This document shows, piece by piece, positions 10,853-23,365 of a DNA stretch of 64,000 nucleotides. How positions within the stretch are numbered: the first letter of the stretch is position 1; the number at the start of each line of letters is the position of its first letter. The position numbers and the translations under genes were made by a program. The stretch is from Tachypleus tridentatus (taxonomy: Eukaryota; Arthropoda; Merostomata; Xiphosura; Limulidae). Location: the NCBI RefSeq assembly GCF_004210375.1, contig NC_134834.1:96166170-96230169 (forward strand). The letters are read 5' to 3'. The notes beneath the pieces were generated by a model, which did not search any database, was not told where the DNA came from, and saw only the letters and a list, made by a program, of their open reading frames with translations.

Positions 10853-11809
10853 GGTTATGCGATGTGCCTAGTTGTGTGGATTACATATATTTCCATTTAG
10901 TTTACGTGACGTATTTGGGCGATGTGGTGCTTCCAGTTTCCTGTCGTGGTGTAGCTACTCATAAAACTGCTCTGAACTTGTTTTGATTCTGTTCTTCAAC
11001 TACAAAGTTTAAACTTATAGCTCCGTCATCTCTCGACCGATTTGAGATCTGTTTACAGTTACGGACTCACGATTTATTTGTTTGACTACATCTAAAACCT
11101 CATAGTTGGATTTTCATTAATGCTGCCTAGAAGAATTACAATTTGAGGATAGGCTGAAAAAAATCCTGGTGAGTAATGAAATCGAATCTGGTATATTTGC
11201 ACCCCAACCTTGGTGTTACTAGAGCACAAAATATATAACTAATAAAAATGGGAAAAAAAAGCCCTCACAGATTAATTCACTGTAATCTTGAATAAAAAAT
11301 TTCAGTTGCCGCGGCTATTGAGGATTGCTTTCCTTATTGTTTAACAATATTTCTAGTTATTTGTATTACGTTATATTTCGATTACGGTGTTTCTCTGGTT
11401 CTTTAAGCTATCATTTCGTTAGAAAACAGTTGTAAGTAAAACTGGATTTACAGCATGTTTTCATTTAATTAGAATAGCTATTAATATTTTCACTAGCGTT
11501 TTATGTGTGTGTGTTTATATGTATACTTTTTTCTGAATAGGAGATTTCTATCGCAAATTTACAGCTGAATATTAGAAACAACACAAAACTGAAAACGTAA
11601 AACAGTTTCAGCTTAGCAAAGAAAGCAGTTCAGTTTAAGTATTAAAACTGAAACTATTAAACTCTTGTATTTTCTGAACAGAGAAAATGAATGGTTAAAC
11701 AAAAGTTCCGAGTATATAATGAACTGTAGGGTTGTATTTCCTTGAAATAAAGTTTACGATAACTGTGTACTTCCTCGAAAGGAAGAAAAGTTTACGATAA
11801 CTGTGTTCT

Positions 11810-11862
11810 TTTTCTCGAGAAGCGCAGATAATTTTGCGCAAAAATTCAAAACAAACAAACCC
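11810..11862 (+). mobile_element. SINE-A 3' tail fragment
   Basis: CTCGAGAAGCGCAGATAATT then TTGCGCAAAAATTCAAAAC and (ACAA)n. The rest is missing or unrecognisable. Confidence 0.55.
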
Positions 11863-12156
11863 CTTCGAGAGAACCTTGAATAGTTCCTGGTACAGGATTG
11901 CTCATACCAAGAACTCGTATATTAACAGAGCGGAAAATAAACTGTTTATTATTGCCTGTGATACTTTGTTTTCTTAACTGCAATACGTTAAGCTAATTTA
12001 AGAACTTGAAACAAAGAATATACTACATCAAATGTCGTAGTTTCTTAACAATGAACAGATTGATAAATATCTGTATTGGTTTAAAACTATTCTTTGTAAC
12101 TAATAGTTCTCAAAGCAAAAGCGATTAAAATTGTATTGTATAAAAGATATCACTAC

Positions 12157-12393
12157 CCTACAATGGTGAGGTGGTTAGGGCACTTGACTACCACTCTGAA
12201 GGTCACGGGTTGGAATCTCTGTCCCGCCAAACATTTTCGCTTTTTCACCCCGGGTGTGTTATAACGTTACCCGCTAAAAGAGTATCCTAAGAATTGGAGG
12301 TGGTGAGCAGGCGTCTTTTAATGCTAAATCAGGGACGGCTAGCACAGATAGCCCTCAGGTAGTTTTGCTCGAAATTCTAAAAACGAACAAAAG
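12157..12393 (+). mobile_element. SINE-A, old diverged copy, plus
   Basis: Head (GGTGAGGTGGTTAGGGCAC), B-box-like GGGTTGGAATCTC and body are present, with CAGGGACGGCTAGCACAGAT near the 3' end. The anticodon region reads ACTACCACTC, unlike other copies. Confidence 0.8.
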
Positions 12394-12502
12394 TTCCGCT
12401 AGACAAGTACCTAACTTGTAAAAGGCTCAAGATACAGGTATAAGCCCTGAGATTCAATATTTTTACAGTTTGCTGATTTTAAACACTATCAAATCATTAA
12501 AG

Positions 12503-12590
12503 TTGTTGTTGTTTTGAATTAAGTACAAAGCTACACAATGGGCTATCTGTGCTCTGCTCACCACGAGTATCGAAACCCGGTTTTAGGTAA
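12503..12590 (-). mobile_element. SINE-B 3' part, minus
   Basis: TTGTTGTTTTGAATTAAG, ACACAATGGGCTATCTGTGC and ATCGAAACCCGGTTTT. The 5' part of the head is lost. Confidence 0.8.
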
Positions 12591-12927
12591 TTAAAGTAAA
12601 AGATGAACCTTTATGGGTGAACCTCGAGGGAATTCAATCAGGTCATGTCTGTCATCGTTTTCATTCTGAGCGTATCGAAGCTAGTATATTATGTTGGTGG
12701 TTGGCTATGATGTTATAATGTAGTAATGATTGGTGGTCTTGCGAACAATGATCGTATATTGTTTTTTGTATAAAGGTGTCATTTTGTGAGGCATAGATGC
12801 AGTGAATGACAATTATCCTCACATTGTTGATAGGCTCAATCACAAACAACTATTAGTTATACTAACTCATGTTAGCAGTTACCGACGTAGCAAAGCTGAC
12901 GACAATGTTAGTTTTTTTGAATTTCTT

Positions 12928-12966
12928 AACAGATTGCGAGTCGAGTACCCTAACAACTAGGCCTAA
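12928..12966 (-). mobile_element. SINE-A head fragment
   Basis: AGATTGCGAGTCGAGTACCC and CTAACAACTAGGCC match the anticodon arm and A-box side of the SINE-A head only. Confidence 0.5.
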
Positions 12967-13397
12967 TTGAGAGTGTCATTCGTCATTAATTTCCTATTTA
13001 GTTGTGTATAATACAGACTTATTGTTGTCAATATATATTGGTATGCCAACTTGTTTAACCTAAGAACGTTTATTTCGCTGTTGTTTTAGATATAATATCA
13101 TCTGTTTGAGGTTCAATAAATGTAACGCGGTAATGAAGCTACCCCTTTGTTGTTGTTGTTTCTGTTGCTTCTGTTTATCGTTCTGTTGTGCAGGGTTTCA
13201 TCAACAAGCTATATATCAGGATAAATACAGCAAACAAATATACGATGGAAACATTACCACGTATTTTTATATTAATTCACTGACCTTGTATGTTACGTAA
13301 AGGCAAGTATTTACTTACCCGATTGTCGCTACTAGGAAGGTTGTGTCGGTATTATACGCTAAGCAACCAAACACTTGTTTTTTCTTTCATTCGTTGA

Positions 13398-13676
13398 AGC
13401 CCCGGCATTGACCAGGTGGTTAAGGCACTCAACTCGTAATCTGACGGTCGCGGGTTCGAATCCCCGTCACACCAAACATGGTCGCCCTTTCAGCCGTGGG
13501 AGTGTTATTATATGACTCTCAATCCCACTATTCGTTGGCAAAATAGTAGCCCAGGTGATGACGGTGGGTAGTGATGACTAGCTGACTTTCCTGTCGTCTT
13601 ACATTACTAACTAAGGGACGGCTAACGCAGTTAGTCCTCGTGTATTTTTGCGCGAAATTAAAAAAACAAACAAAAC
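13398..13676 (+). mobile_element. SINE-A, full length, plus
   Basis: Starts CCCGGCATTGACCAGGTGG and ends in (CAAA)n, with all blocks present and a few substitutions. The Thr-like anticodon loop CTCGTAA and B box GGTTCGAATCC are intact. Confidence 0.93.
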
Positions 13677-14257
13677 AAAATCATTCATTGAAAACTGATT
13701 ACAGGTAACTGTTGATATAAGCATTTAAAGCTATAAGACACTCTTACTCAAAAGTGTTTCTACACTGTCTATCTCTTCATCTGTCTCTGAGTGGCTGACC
13801 TTCCATTTCTCTGATCGACCGTTTCTCTGTCTAACAGTATACAATCACTTCCATTTTTACATTTTCTTTCGTGTTATAATGTTATTTGTTAAAAGTTTGG
13901 CTATTAAAATTTACCATTAAATGTATTTTAACTTCTTTATAATTTATTATGTACTCCCAAGTTATGATAGTTATCTAAATGAAAAAGTTACAGTGCACTT
14001 CAACGCCTTTTCTTCCTTATCTGTCAGCAGATGTGACCAATGTGATTTCGTTTAACAATAACATTTCAGTTTCAGTAATTCGAGTGGTTTTACCTATTAA
14101 ATCGTCTCTTGCTGGTATTTGTATGGTTATCGACTAGATCTTTTTCTAGTGTGTACGTTGCAACGCTCAACTTCCTGATGTTATTTGTTTCGAAGTTTTT
14201 AAATGTTTCGTTTTCGTATTATCGTCATTTCCTTAAACTTAATTTACTCTAAAGGCT

Positions 14258-14350
14258 TACAACAGAGCTCGTGTTTTGTTGTATTAAATCCGTTTCTATG
14301 TTCTTCCTTTCCCGTACTAACCACCCGACAAATTTATAGGTCTATAATCT
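14258..14350 (+). repeat. Dispersed repeat D, copy 1
   Basis: About 92 bp (GAGCTCGTGTTTTGTTGT, AACCACCCGACAAATTTATA) match 46433-46547 in reverse complement at about 95 percent. It directly abuts a SINE-A head here and a SINE-A fragment there. Confidence 0.85.
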
Positions 14351-14352
14351 CC

Positions 14353-14462
14353 GGCCCGTCATGGCCAAACGTGTTAAGGCGTTCGACTCGTAATTCGAGG
14401 GTCGCGGGTTCGAAACCCAGTCGCATCAAAAATGCTCGCCCTCCCATTCGTTGGTAAAAGAC
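14353..14462 (+). mobile_element. SINE-A, 3' truncated with internal deletion
   Basis: The head is intact (GGCCCGTCATGGCCAAACG, GGGTTCGAAACCC). The body then jumps from CGCCCTCCCATTCGTTGG to unrelated sequence. Confidence 0.85.
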
Positions 14463-14570
14463 ACCTCATACAGAGCCTTGCCACTTCGTAGTAAACAAAA
14501 TATAATTTATGTTTCTGGTGGTTAGCTGTGTCTATTGTTCTTACGATCGCCAACCTTTTGCGTTTCGTAG

Positions 14571-15110
14571 CTACAACATCACACCTTTGTTATCGTCCCA
14601 GTGTCGACGTAGAACTTCCATATTTGCCGCTTTCACCTTAAAAGTGTAGAAGAGGTCGATATCCTGACAGCAGTGAGTGTTACATTGGAATTGACAAAAA
14701 ACTTCTTCTACGAGCTTGTCAGTTTCCTCATTTAACATTACCTCTACATGATCGGACACTTACATTCAGATGATTATCAAGCAATTACTTTCCTTTTGGC
14801 CATTCACCTGGGACAAATCAATTTAAATATGTAGCAAATGTAATATTGGTCACAGTGACTGTTTGTGACTTATTGCTTTCAATAATCCAGAGGATATCTT
14901 GTTTTATGAAGCTCCATACTTGAAATCTCCAATAGCCTTATGCAGAACGTTGTTGCTCCAAGAGATGATGAATGCCCAACCAAACTTTTTGTTATTGCCA
15001 ATGATGACAAGTGCCTGTCCAGCATGGTTTTCAGATACGTGATGATGGGTCTTTTCTGCCTTCACTCTCTGCTCAATCTCAAATTTTTTTTCTAAACTGA
15101 TTTTCAAAGC
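14571..15110 (-). pseudogene. Unassigned coding-like region, minus strand
   Basis: Two open blocks lie in the same minus-strand frame, 14904-15107 and 14571-14759, separated by about 140 bp with several stops. The first contains HHHVSENHAGQALVIIGNN and the second contains DHVEVMLNEETDKLVEEV. The unbroken frame register across the stops suggests one decayed coding sequence, perhaps a retrocopy or an unfamiliar mobile element. I could not identify the protein, and chance is not excluded. Confidence 0.25.
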
Positions 15111-15297
15111 TCCTAATGAAACTATTTATTTATTTCAAATAGGTAAATCTGAGATATGGTGGTGACGAATTATCTCGATGATGGATACAAAGCACCAGTT
15201 TATCAATGGATGCCTCTTTTAAAGCTTCTTTTAAGCAATATCATACTTGGTTAATGCCTGTATAGTTGTTATTGAGTTGGAACTTTCTAAAGAGGAA

Positions 15298-15474
15298 CGT
15301 TATAATGTGACAGTCAAATCCAGTATTCGTTGATAAAAGAGTAGCCCAAGAGTTGGCGGTTATTGGTGGTGACTAGCTATCTTCCCTCTAGTCTTACACA
15401 ACTAAATTAGGGACGGCGATCGCAGATAGCCCTCGTGTAACTTTGGGCGAAATTCAAAAAAATAAACAAACAAA
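15298..15474 (+). mobile_element. SINE-A, 5' truncated
   Basis: Body and tail only, from ACGTTATAATGTGACAGTC to AAATAAACAAAC. Confidence 0.9.
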
Positions 15475-17734
15475 AATGAACTTTGATACATTTTCGAAAT
15501 CTGTAAGTTTTATACACACAGAAATTACATCATAAGTTATTTATACTAAAACTCTGAATCTGGTGAACTATACACTAATTTTAATCAATAAACAAATACA
15601 CTTGCTAAAACCATATCATACTAATGTATAGAGAGAGCTGTAAATCATTTTATTGACATGATAAAACAGTTTGCATAAGAGTGATACTTAAGCCTCAATA
15701 ACATTCTTAAAGTATTGTGTTGGGAAGAGAAGTTTTCCTTTTTCTAAGTTTAGGAACAAGAGAAGACTGCCATTGTAATGTAAACCACCATCCAACTCCA
15801 TCATGCCACTGAATGCGTGTGTGTGTTCATCAGATATTCACTTGAGTTCTTGTTTCTCCTGAAGACTCGTATTCGATTATACCAAACAAATCCTTTTGTT
15901 CTAACAAAGACAATAAGTACCTCACTAACTGTGGTCTAAGTTAAAAATACCGTGTTTAGTTGTATCATTTAACATAGTTCGTCATGACTTGTTATGGTTA
16001 AATACTTAAATATTATGTTGAGAGATAGATTTCATAACTCACTAATTTGATGTTTAAATATCAATGATTCAATTTCGTAATGCATTAAATATGGAAAATA
16101 TACGTTTGAGTAATGTCATTATTGGCTCGTACAAAGATGTTTTAGAAAAGGACCATATACTTACAAAAATGTAAGACTATAAAACGTTTAAACAAATAAG
16201 TCCATTTACATTAATTATTTCACCCATTAAATAAATATACGAACAAGATGTTTGCTGAAGAATTTCAGACTTTGCTTTTGAACTTTGATATCTGAGTTTT
16301 GTACTTTTAGGATTACTGCTGATGAAGTCATACACCAAAGATTAGCATTCCTTGATTTGGTGTGCAATGGAAAGTGCAATGTTGGTCTTTGGTCATTTAG
16401 CGCGATGTCAACAGAGTTTATCGTATTACTACTATCTTGGCCTAAACGTTCTTAAACTATTTACCTAAGTCGTGCTAGTAGCGAAATGGCACGAAATGAT
16501 AGTCACTGCTCGTAAGTTGTTAACATGCGTACACAAAGTAAAATAAGGTCAATTATGATCAGAGTAATCGTGAAAAGAAAAATCGATGAACATAGAATTG
16601 GAGCGAAAGTTACGAATAACAGTTCCCAGGTAAAACTTTTAATTACTATATAGCTCCAAGACTGATCCTAAATTTGGGATACGTTAGATAACAAATCATA
16701 AAGATGTTGAAATTAGACAATTACTTACAATACAATTGTATTTAAGTCAATATGGAAACAATTATCTGTTATACCTGAAATGTACATGTGATGAATATCT
16801 AATATGGAACACAATGATAAAAATATTTCGCTTGAACTGATAGCACCCTATATATTACCAATGTATCGCTTCTACTCATATTTTCACCACAATTGTCCAT
16901 GGTTACTCCCAAATTAAGATAACAATCAAGTGGTCAAGACCCATTTATTTTATCTCAAAGTATTGCGTGGAAGTGCTTTTGGAGTAAAATAGAAGATAAC
17001 GATATGGAACACCTAGTTTCTCCAGGTGTTTACTGATATCACTAGTTGGTATCTTCAATAAGAAAACGAATGTTTTTTTATTTGTAACCTAGTAATCCTA
17101 GCAAAACAAAATAATAATTCTTTTAAATCAGTAACTGAAACGCAATTTTGCACAAATTTTCTTTATGTCTTTTTAAATGTTTTGCTTTTAAGTTATATTA
17201 ATTGTTATAAGGAAAATTATGGTTTCTTGTTCCTTAATGGATGTAAGGTTTTTATAGGGCCGCGATTAGTTTCAGTAGGTGTCTGTGACTTGTTGGCGAT
17301 TTTTTCAAAAATAAATGGACAGCACAAATCCATGTGCTTTAGAATAATACTTATTCAAAACAAGTCAAAAATGTGTAGAAAAAATTCTTACACTATTATT
17401 TACCTTAGTTGGGTCTAGAGATTTGATAAATAATTATCTTCTAAGACAACAGTCCACACAGGCTGGTTCAGTCACTTTAAAAACCAACTGACAAGTCGAA
17501 TTATTAGACTGTATTATTATATGATACCCAGTAATAAATTATATTACATTATTTCATGGGTTACCACATTTATATCCAGAACTTTAAATTATTGCTTAAT
17601 TTTCTTCGAAGTCCACACAAACAGATTCATTAACCCTTTAACACCCTTTGATAACATTTGATAGTTGGTATTGCTACAATTAGAGCTAAAAGGTTCGAAC
17701 CCAATCACAGTCTTAGTTTAACTCATTTGATTAA
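15475..17734. other. AT-rich intergenic sequence
   Basis: No gene or repeat family is recognised. A 78-codon frame at 17182-17418 looks like chance, and a 38-codon frame ending at a good donor (TCCCAG|GTAAAA near 16630) has no acceptor. Confidence 0.5.
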
Positions 17735-18285
17735 TCTATTAAGGCAAAAGGATAGCGTAGCGTTCTTAAAAATCAGGGTTCTAATCTCCTTCACAGAATA
17801 CGCTCGCTCTTTCAGAAGTGAGGTTGTTATAATTTATCGATCAATCCCACTTTTCATTATAAAAGAACAGCCCAAGAGATTGGCAGTAGGTGGTGTTGAC
17901 TAGGTGTCAGGCACGGCATGGCCAGCTGGGTAAAGGCGTTCGACTCGTAATTCGAGGGTCGTGGGTTCGAATCGCGGTTGCACCAAACATGCTCGCCCTT
18001 TCAGCCGTGGGGACATTGTAATGTGACACTTAATCCCACTATTCATTGGTGAAAGAGTAGCGCAAGAGTTGGCGGTGGGTGGTGATGACTAGCTGCCTTC
18101 CCTCTAGTCTTACACTGCTGAATTAGGGACAGCTAGCGTAGATAGCCCTCGAGTAGCTTTGCGCGAAATTCAAAAACTACTACAACTACTATTACGACTA
18201 GGTGTCTTCACTGGTAAGTTAGGAATGAATGACTAGTACATATAATCTCTGTGTAGCTTTGTGTGAAATGTAAACTAAACGAAAC
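17735..18285 (+). mobile_element. Old SINE-A copy split by a younger SINE-A
   Basis: The old copy runs 17735-17908 (diverged head and body, GCCCAAGAGATTGGCAGTAG) and resumes at 18196 (TAATCTCTGTGTAGCTTTGT). The younger copy at 17909-18195 sits between. Confidence 0.85.
17909..18195 (+). mobile_element. SINE-A, full length, inserted into an older SINE-A
   Basis: Flanked by the exact 11 bp duplication GACTAGGTGTC (17898-17908 and 18196-18206). The head is intact (GGGTTCGAATCGC), and the tail is an (ACT)n-like run instead of (ACAA)n. Confidence 0.95.
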
Positions 18286-18594
18286 TAATTTATACTTTTA
18301 AAATTCCAACTCGGGAATTCTAGAGATAAATTGAGATCAAGGGTTTGGGTTCCTAAATAATTAGACTGGAATAGTTCAGGGAATAAAAAAAAATTCTCGA
18401 CATTATTGTCTACTGAAATAAAAACTAATAAGAAAGATAAATCAAGTTGCCTCCTAGTGGCAGAACACTTTCTCGTGTGAATAGTATCGTGAAAATGAAT
18501 CCAACCCAGTTCCCATTCTTCCCTTCATTAAATTAAATTTATAAAATCACACAACAGTACGCCACCTATAAAATGTATAAAGTTGTGTTTTCAT

Positions 18595-18706
18595 ATTTTA
18601 TCACAAAGCTACTCGACGGATTATTTCTGCTCTGCTCACCAAGTATATCGAAACCCGATTTCTATCAGTATAAATGCGCAGACACATCGCTGTGCCACTA
18701 GGGGAA
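18595..18706 (-). mobile_element. SINE-B, minus, diverged
   Basis: CACAAAGCTACTCGACGG, ATATCGAAACCCGATTT and the head GCAGACACATCGCTGTGCCA. Confidence 0.75.
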
Positions 18707-19274
18707 AAATTTATAAAACATACGCAATAATTTTTATTTAAAATGCTATATATTTTGTTGTGATTTCTGTTCAATACAGTTATGTATTGTCAATATACAC
18801 AAATATTTATATGTGAATAAATTTATGTACAAGGAATTGTAATTGTGAAGAACAAGATATGTAATGATTATACATGTTTTTTTTCTGTCGTGCAAGGTCC
18901 TTAAATGTTCATCAAACCACACCAATGTAGGAGAAATGATTTTCAAAGAGCAATTGTTTTCAAGATTTCTCCAATACCCTTTAAAGAAAAGATCTGACAA
19001 CTTTTTCTGTTGTATATAACTTTATAATTTTTGTTCATGTATATTTTAAAGTATCACTAGTGTCGTGTAAGTGTGCGTGTGAGGCACTTTGTTTTAAAGT
19101 ATCGTATAGACTCCCACACGAGATGTATTAAAGTGAAATTATGATGACCACCCATGTTTTACTACAAGAATAATATCATGATTTAACATTAAATATTTAT
19201 TTGCAACCCTAAATTTTCCAATCATGTTTCATACTTATCAAAATTCAATGCAAAAATTTGAGTAAATTATATTT

Positions 19275-19375
19275 TGTAGCCTCACTATGCCATTTCGATC
19301 CATGTCAACACGTTCGGTCAACCTTTACCTGACCACCGTGCATCTTGACAACAAACCCCCAGCGTAGCATTGGTT
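19275..19375. repeat. Dispersed repeat E, copy 1
   Basis: TGACCACCGTGCATCTTGAC then AACAAACCCCCAGCGTAG. It matches 35655-35755 on the same strand. Family not recognised. Confidence 0.65.
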
Positions 19376-19557
19376 TATTGATATACAAAATCCAATGCAC
19401 GTTTATATTTTTTCAGTATCGATCTTCAAACAACATCACTTTTTTATAACATTTGATAACCGCTCACGTGAAGATAAAACTACATTTAGTATACGTTTAC
19501 TTATTAATTCAAATGAAGCGTCAAAAGATCAATAGCGGCAGAAATGAAAGTACTCAA

Positions 19558-20292
19558 GAAATAAGTGTGCTTTAGCTGTTTTTGAAGACATCTTTACCAC
19601 ATAATAAGTGTGCTCTAGCTGTTTCTAAAGACATCTTTACCACATAATAAGTGTGCTCTAGCTGTTTCTGAAGACATCTTTACCACATAATAAGAGTGCT
19701 CTAGCTGTTTCTAAAGACATCCTTACCACAGAATAAGTGTGCTCTAGCTGTTTCTGAAGACATCATTACCACATAATAAGTGTGCTCTAGCTGTTTCTGA
19801 AAACATCTTTACCACATAATAAGTGTGCTCTGGCTGTTTCTGAAAACATCTTTACCACATAATAAGTGTGCTCTAGCTGTTTCTGAAAACGTCTTTACCA
19901 CAGAATAAGTGTGCTCTAAATGTTTCTGAAGACATCTTTACCACATAATAAGTGTGCTCTAACTGTTTCTGAAAACATCTTTACCACATAATAAGTGTGC
20001 TCTACCTGTTTCTGAAGACATCTTTACCACAGAATAAGTGTGCTCTAACTGTTTCTGAAAACATCTTTACCACATAATAAGTGTGCTCTACCTGTTTCTG
20101 AAGACATCTTTACCACAGAATAAGTGTGCTCTAACTGTTTCTGAAGACATCTTTACCTCATAATAAGTGTGCTCTAACTGTTTCTGAAGACATCTTTACC
20201 TCATAATAAGTGTGCTCTAACTTTTTCTGAAGACATCTTTACCACAGAATAACTGTACTATAACTGTTTCTGAAGACATCTTTACCACAGTT
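19558..20292. repeat. Minisatellite, 43 bp unit, ~17 copies
   Basis: Unit AATAAGTGTGCTCTAGCTG, TTTCTGAAGAC, ATCTTTACCACAT. Variants alternate (CATAAT/CAGAAT, AGCTG/AACTG/ACCTG), which would allow the array's history to be traced. Confidence 0.97.
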
Positions 20293-20654
20293 TCGAGACA
20301 GAACTAAATAAAGCCATTTCCTTTTACAGGGAAAGTTAATAGAAAGTTTGATCATCTTTCAGTTTTTATATCGGTCAAAAAATCATAAACTTATTTCACA
20401 GATAGAGAAAAACTATCGTATCAATTCCTTATTCTTGACTAACAAACTGATAATCAATATCTAAAAGTTTAAACAGTTGATTGACACTAAATACATAAAA
20501 CCGCCAAATAATCCTGAATATAATGTATAGAAACAGTGATTATCTGATAAATAAGTCGTGTGTGTCGTTAAATTTAATCTTAAAGTGTGATAAGAACTTA
20601 TACGGTTCTTTAAAGTAGGCGAAGAGCAGCTTATCCTGAAAGTTGTTAGAAGGA

Positions 20655-21285
20655 TAACCCAACAGGACAGCTAATGCAAAAGGTTGTCACAAAAATAATT
20701 CAATTTGATGTATTGTTTGAAACAGGAGATGAGCTATACCCAAAAAAATAACCCAACTTGATATATTGTTTGAAACAGGACAAGAGTACCTATATCCAAA
20801 AGAATAACCTGATTTGTTATATTGTTTGAAACAGGACGAGAGTAGCTATATCTAAAAGAATAACCCAACTTGATATATTGTTTGAAACAGGAGATGAGCT
20901 ATACCCAAAAGAATAACCTGATTTGATATATTGTTTGAAACAGGACAAGAGTACCTATATCCAAAAGAATAACCTGATTTGATATATTGTTTGAAACAGG
21001 ACAAGAGTACCTATATCCAAAAGAATAACCCAACTTGATATATTGTTTGAAACAGGAGATGAGCTATACCCAAAAGAATAACCTGATTTGATATATTGTT
21101 TGAAACAGGAGATGAGCTATACCCAAAAGAATAACCCAACTTGATATATTGTTTGAAACAGGACAAGAGTACCTATATCCAAAAGAATAACCTGATTTGT
21201 TATATTGTTTGAAACAGGACGAGAGTAGCTATATCTAAAACAATAACCCTATTTGATATATTGTTTGAAATAACTTGATATATGA
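20655..21285. repeat. Minisatellite with two alternating unit types (53 and 56 bp)
   Basis: All units contain GATATATTGTTTGAAACAGG. Type 1 continues AGATGAGCTATACCCAAAAG (53 bp unit) and type 2 continues ACAAGAGTACCTATATCC (56 bp unit). About eleven copies in mixed order, with GACGAGAGTAGC as a third variant. Confidence 0.95.
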
Positions 21286-21692
21286 TAGGGGATTCCTCAC
21301 GTGTTATTGGCTAATTTCTCTTTTAAATACCACCAGTTTTAGCAATTCGCTTTGCTAGAAATTTAGGCATTATTTATTCTTTGTTTCCTGTGTTTTATTG
21401 TATAGTCAAAAAGAAAACGTAATTGTTGAAGGATTATTATAAACAAATCAAAATATTTACCTACAATATGAACAGTAACACAAATTATATAGCAAATTGT
21501 TCAAAGCTTAACTTGAACACTCACCGTAAACATATGAATCATGACATGCGTAGTGTAGCTTCAAAGAATATCTTGAAATGAAGGAAACAGAATACATAAC
21601 ATTTGTATGTGTTTCTACTTAGAAAGTCTGAGCTACTAGAAACGTTTATATAAATTATATGTATCACAGTTTTAATCACTATTCAATTCAAG

Positions 21693-21808
21693 GTTCAGTT
21701 GTAGATGGTTTGGTGCAAAACTGTACAACGCGTTGTCTGCGCTCCGTCTACCACGGAACATTGAACCCAAGAGATTAGCGTTGTAAACCCGTAAACACTT
21801 AAATATAT
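21693..21808 (-). mobile_element. SINE-B, minus, at LINE edge
   Basis: TTTGGTGCAAAACTGTACAA, CTACCACGGAACATTGAACC and AGCGTTGTAAACCCG. It lies at the left border of the LINE relic. Confidence 0.7.
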
Positions 21809-21827
21809 GTAGTCACTTGTCGGCAGT

Positions 21828-21945
21828 CTGCCAAGCAGCATCAAAATGTGTTGGATGTGGCGGTGAATATCATAACACATTGTGTCCCGAGGAGAACCTA
21901 GAACCAAAATACTTTAACTGTGGTAAAAATCATACAGCAAATTAA
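21828..21945 (+). pseudogene. LINE ORF1 zinc-knuckle fragment
   Basis: It encodes CVGCGGEYHNTLCPEENL then YFNCGKNHTAN and stop. The first knuckle keeps C-x2-C-x4-H-x3-C. The second has lost its first Cys (Tyr) and ends early at TAA. Such paired CCHC knuckles bind RNA at the C-terminus of Gag-like ORF1 proteins of Jockey-type LINEs. Confidence 0.75.
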
Positions 21946-22169
21946 TAAGGAATAATCTAAATATAAAACAATTAAAACTACAATATATGAAATTAAAAAA
22001 TTCACACTTTCAAAACAACATATAATACGAGAATCACATACAAATCAGAGAGAACATTAACACTGTAAGTGCAAAACGTCGTATCATGTGCAACAATAGT
22101 GAAAACAACACGACCCCAGAAAATGGTACACGCTGAAAACAACACACCACAACGAAACACTTAACACAG

Positions 22170-22390
22170 AATATAACACAAAAGAACTAGGCACTAACAC
22201 AGAAGATAACACAATACAACTAAAGACGAACATAGAAGATAACACACACAACTAAGCACTAACGCAGAAGATAACACAGTACAACTAAACAAAAACACAG
22301 ACGATAATACAGCACAACTAGACACTAACACAGACGATAATACAGTAGAACTAAACAAAACACAGACGATAATACAGTACAACTAAATAA
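22170..22390. repeat. Small tandem array inside the LINE relic, ~33-38 bp unit
   Basis: Unit AACACAGACGATAATACAG then ACAACTA with variable spacing, about seven copies. It lies between the ORF1 and endonuclease remnants. The minus-strand frames across it are artefacts. Confidence 0.85.
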
Positions 22391-22739
22391 AATTTAAAAC
22401 AAAAAATACACGAAAAGTACTGTAGAATTAATAAAATACACTTACGAAAGTGATAGAGAATATACTCATATAATTTAAGAATTAATTCAATGAACCAGAA
22501 CCAAACATATAATCCCATCAGTATTATCTGAAAAAACATTATAAAACAAATGTAAGAACATTCGTGATGAAACTCACTTGAAGTGATCTTCAGGGTAACT
22601 TCAGGTAGAAACTTCGTTATCTGCTTTATTAGTAAAATGTGAATACACATATCAGCCGTCCTGACATGTATTTTTAGACATAATAACACTTTTCTCATAT
22701 CACATCGTACATTACCTGTTCACTCACAAAATAAATTCA

Positions 22740-23250
22740 CAGTTCTACGTATCAACATCGAAGATACACTTCCGAAGATTGAAGATGGCACTACAACAGC
22801 TAAACTTGATGAGATAGTCATAAATGTAACTTGTATATATCTAAGAAATATATAGTAAGTAGGATGTGTAAAAAAAAGAAGTCAAAATGATTCAAATAGA
22901 GGAATTATGATAATAAAAATATAACAGTAAAGAAAATAAAAACAACATCCGCCAATGAAAATATAATAGTCAATGTCCATACAGACAATACATTGTTTGT
23001 AACGGTGAAAGGAAATTACTACCTACTGACGAAAGACGTTGACGTCAGCCTACTAAAATACTACAGTAAAACTATTATCATTATTGGTGACTTAAACAGC
23101 AAATACGAAAACTTGAACTGTAAATATACACATATGCCAATGGAATAGTATTATACAGATTCCTACAAGACTCTAATACAGTTTTAGTTAATGATGCAAC
23201 CCCGACAAATATCTCATACGCACATGGTACCAGAGACATTATGGAGTTAT
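22740..23250 (+). pseudogene. LINE apurinic-type endonuclease remnant
   Basis: Around 23074-23110 the plus strand encodes KTIIIIGDLNSKYENLNC, with the G-D-L-N active-site motif of LINE endonucleases. It is followed by YRFLQDSNTVLVNDATPTN and then SYAHGTRDIMEL before a stop. The N-D-x-P-T and G-(S/T)-x-(L/D)-I-(M)-D steps are typical, and the usual final Asp reads as Glu here. The first part of the domain is too decayed to follow. This domain nicks target DNA to prime reverse transcription. Confidence 0.75.
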
Positions 23251-23365
23251 GATTGTGTTCGTACAATATGAGTCAAAAATTTGTAAGTTTTCAAGTAGGA
23301 TAGGATACGAATAGTTACCATTTATCTCTCCTGTGCATCTTCTACCTCACCCCCCTCCAAATAAA

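Noticed and set aside
11126..11170. Possible 38 bp plus-strand exon (ELQFEDRLKKIL) between CTGCCTAG and GTGAGT
   Set aside because: Too short to judge, with no neighbouring exon and no family.
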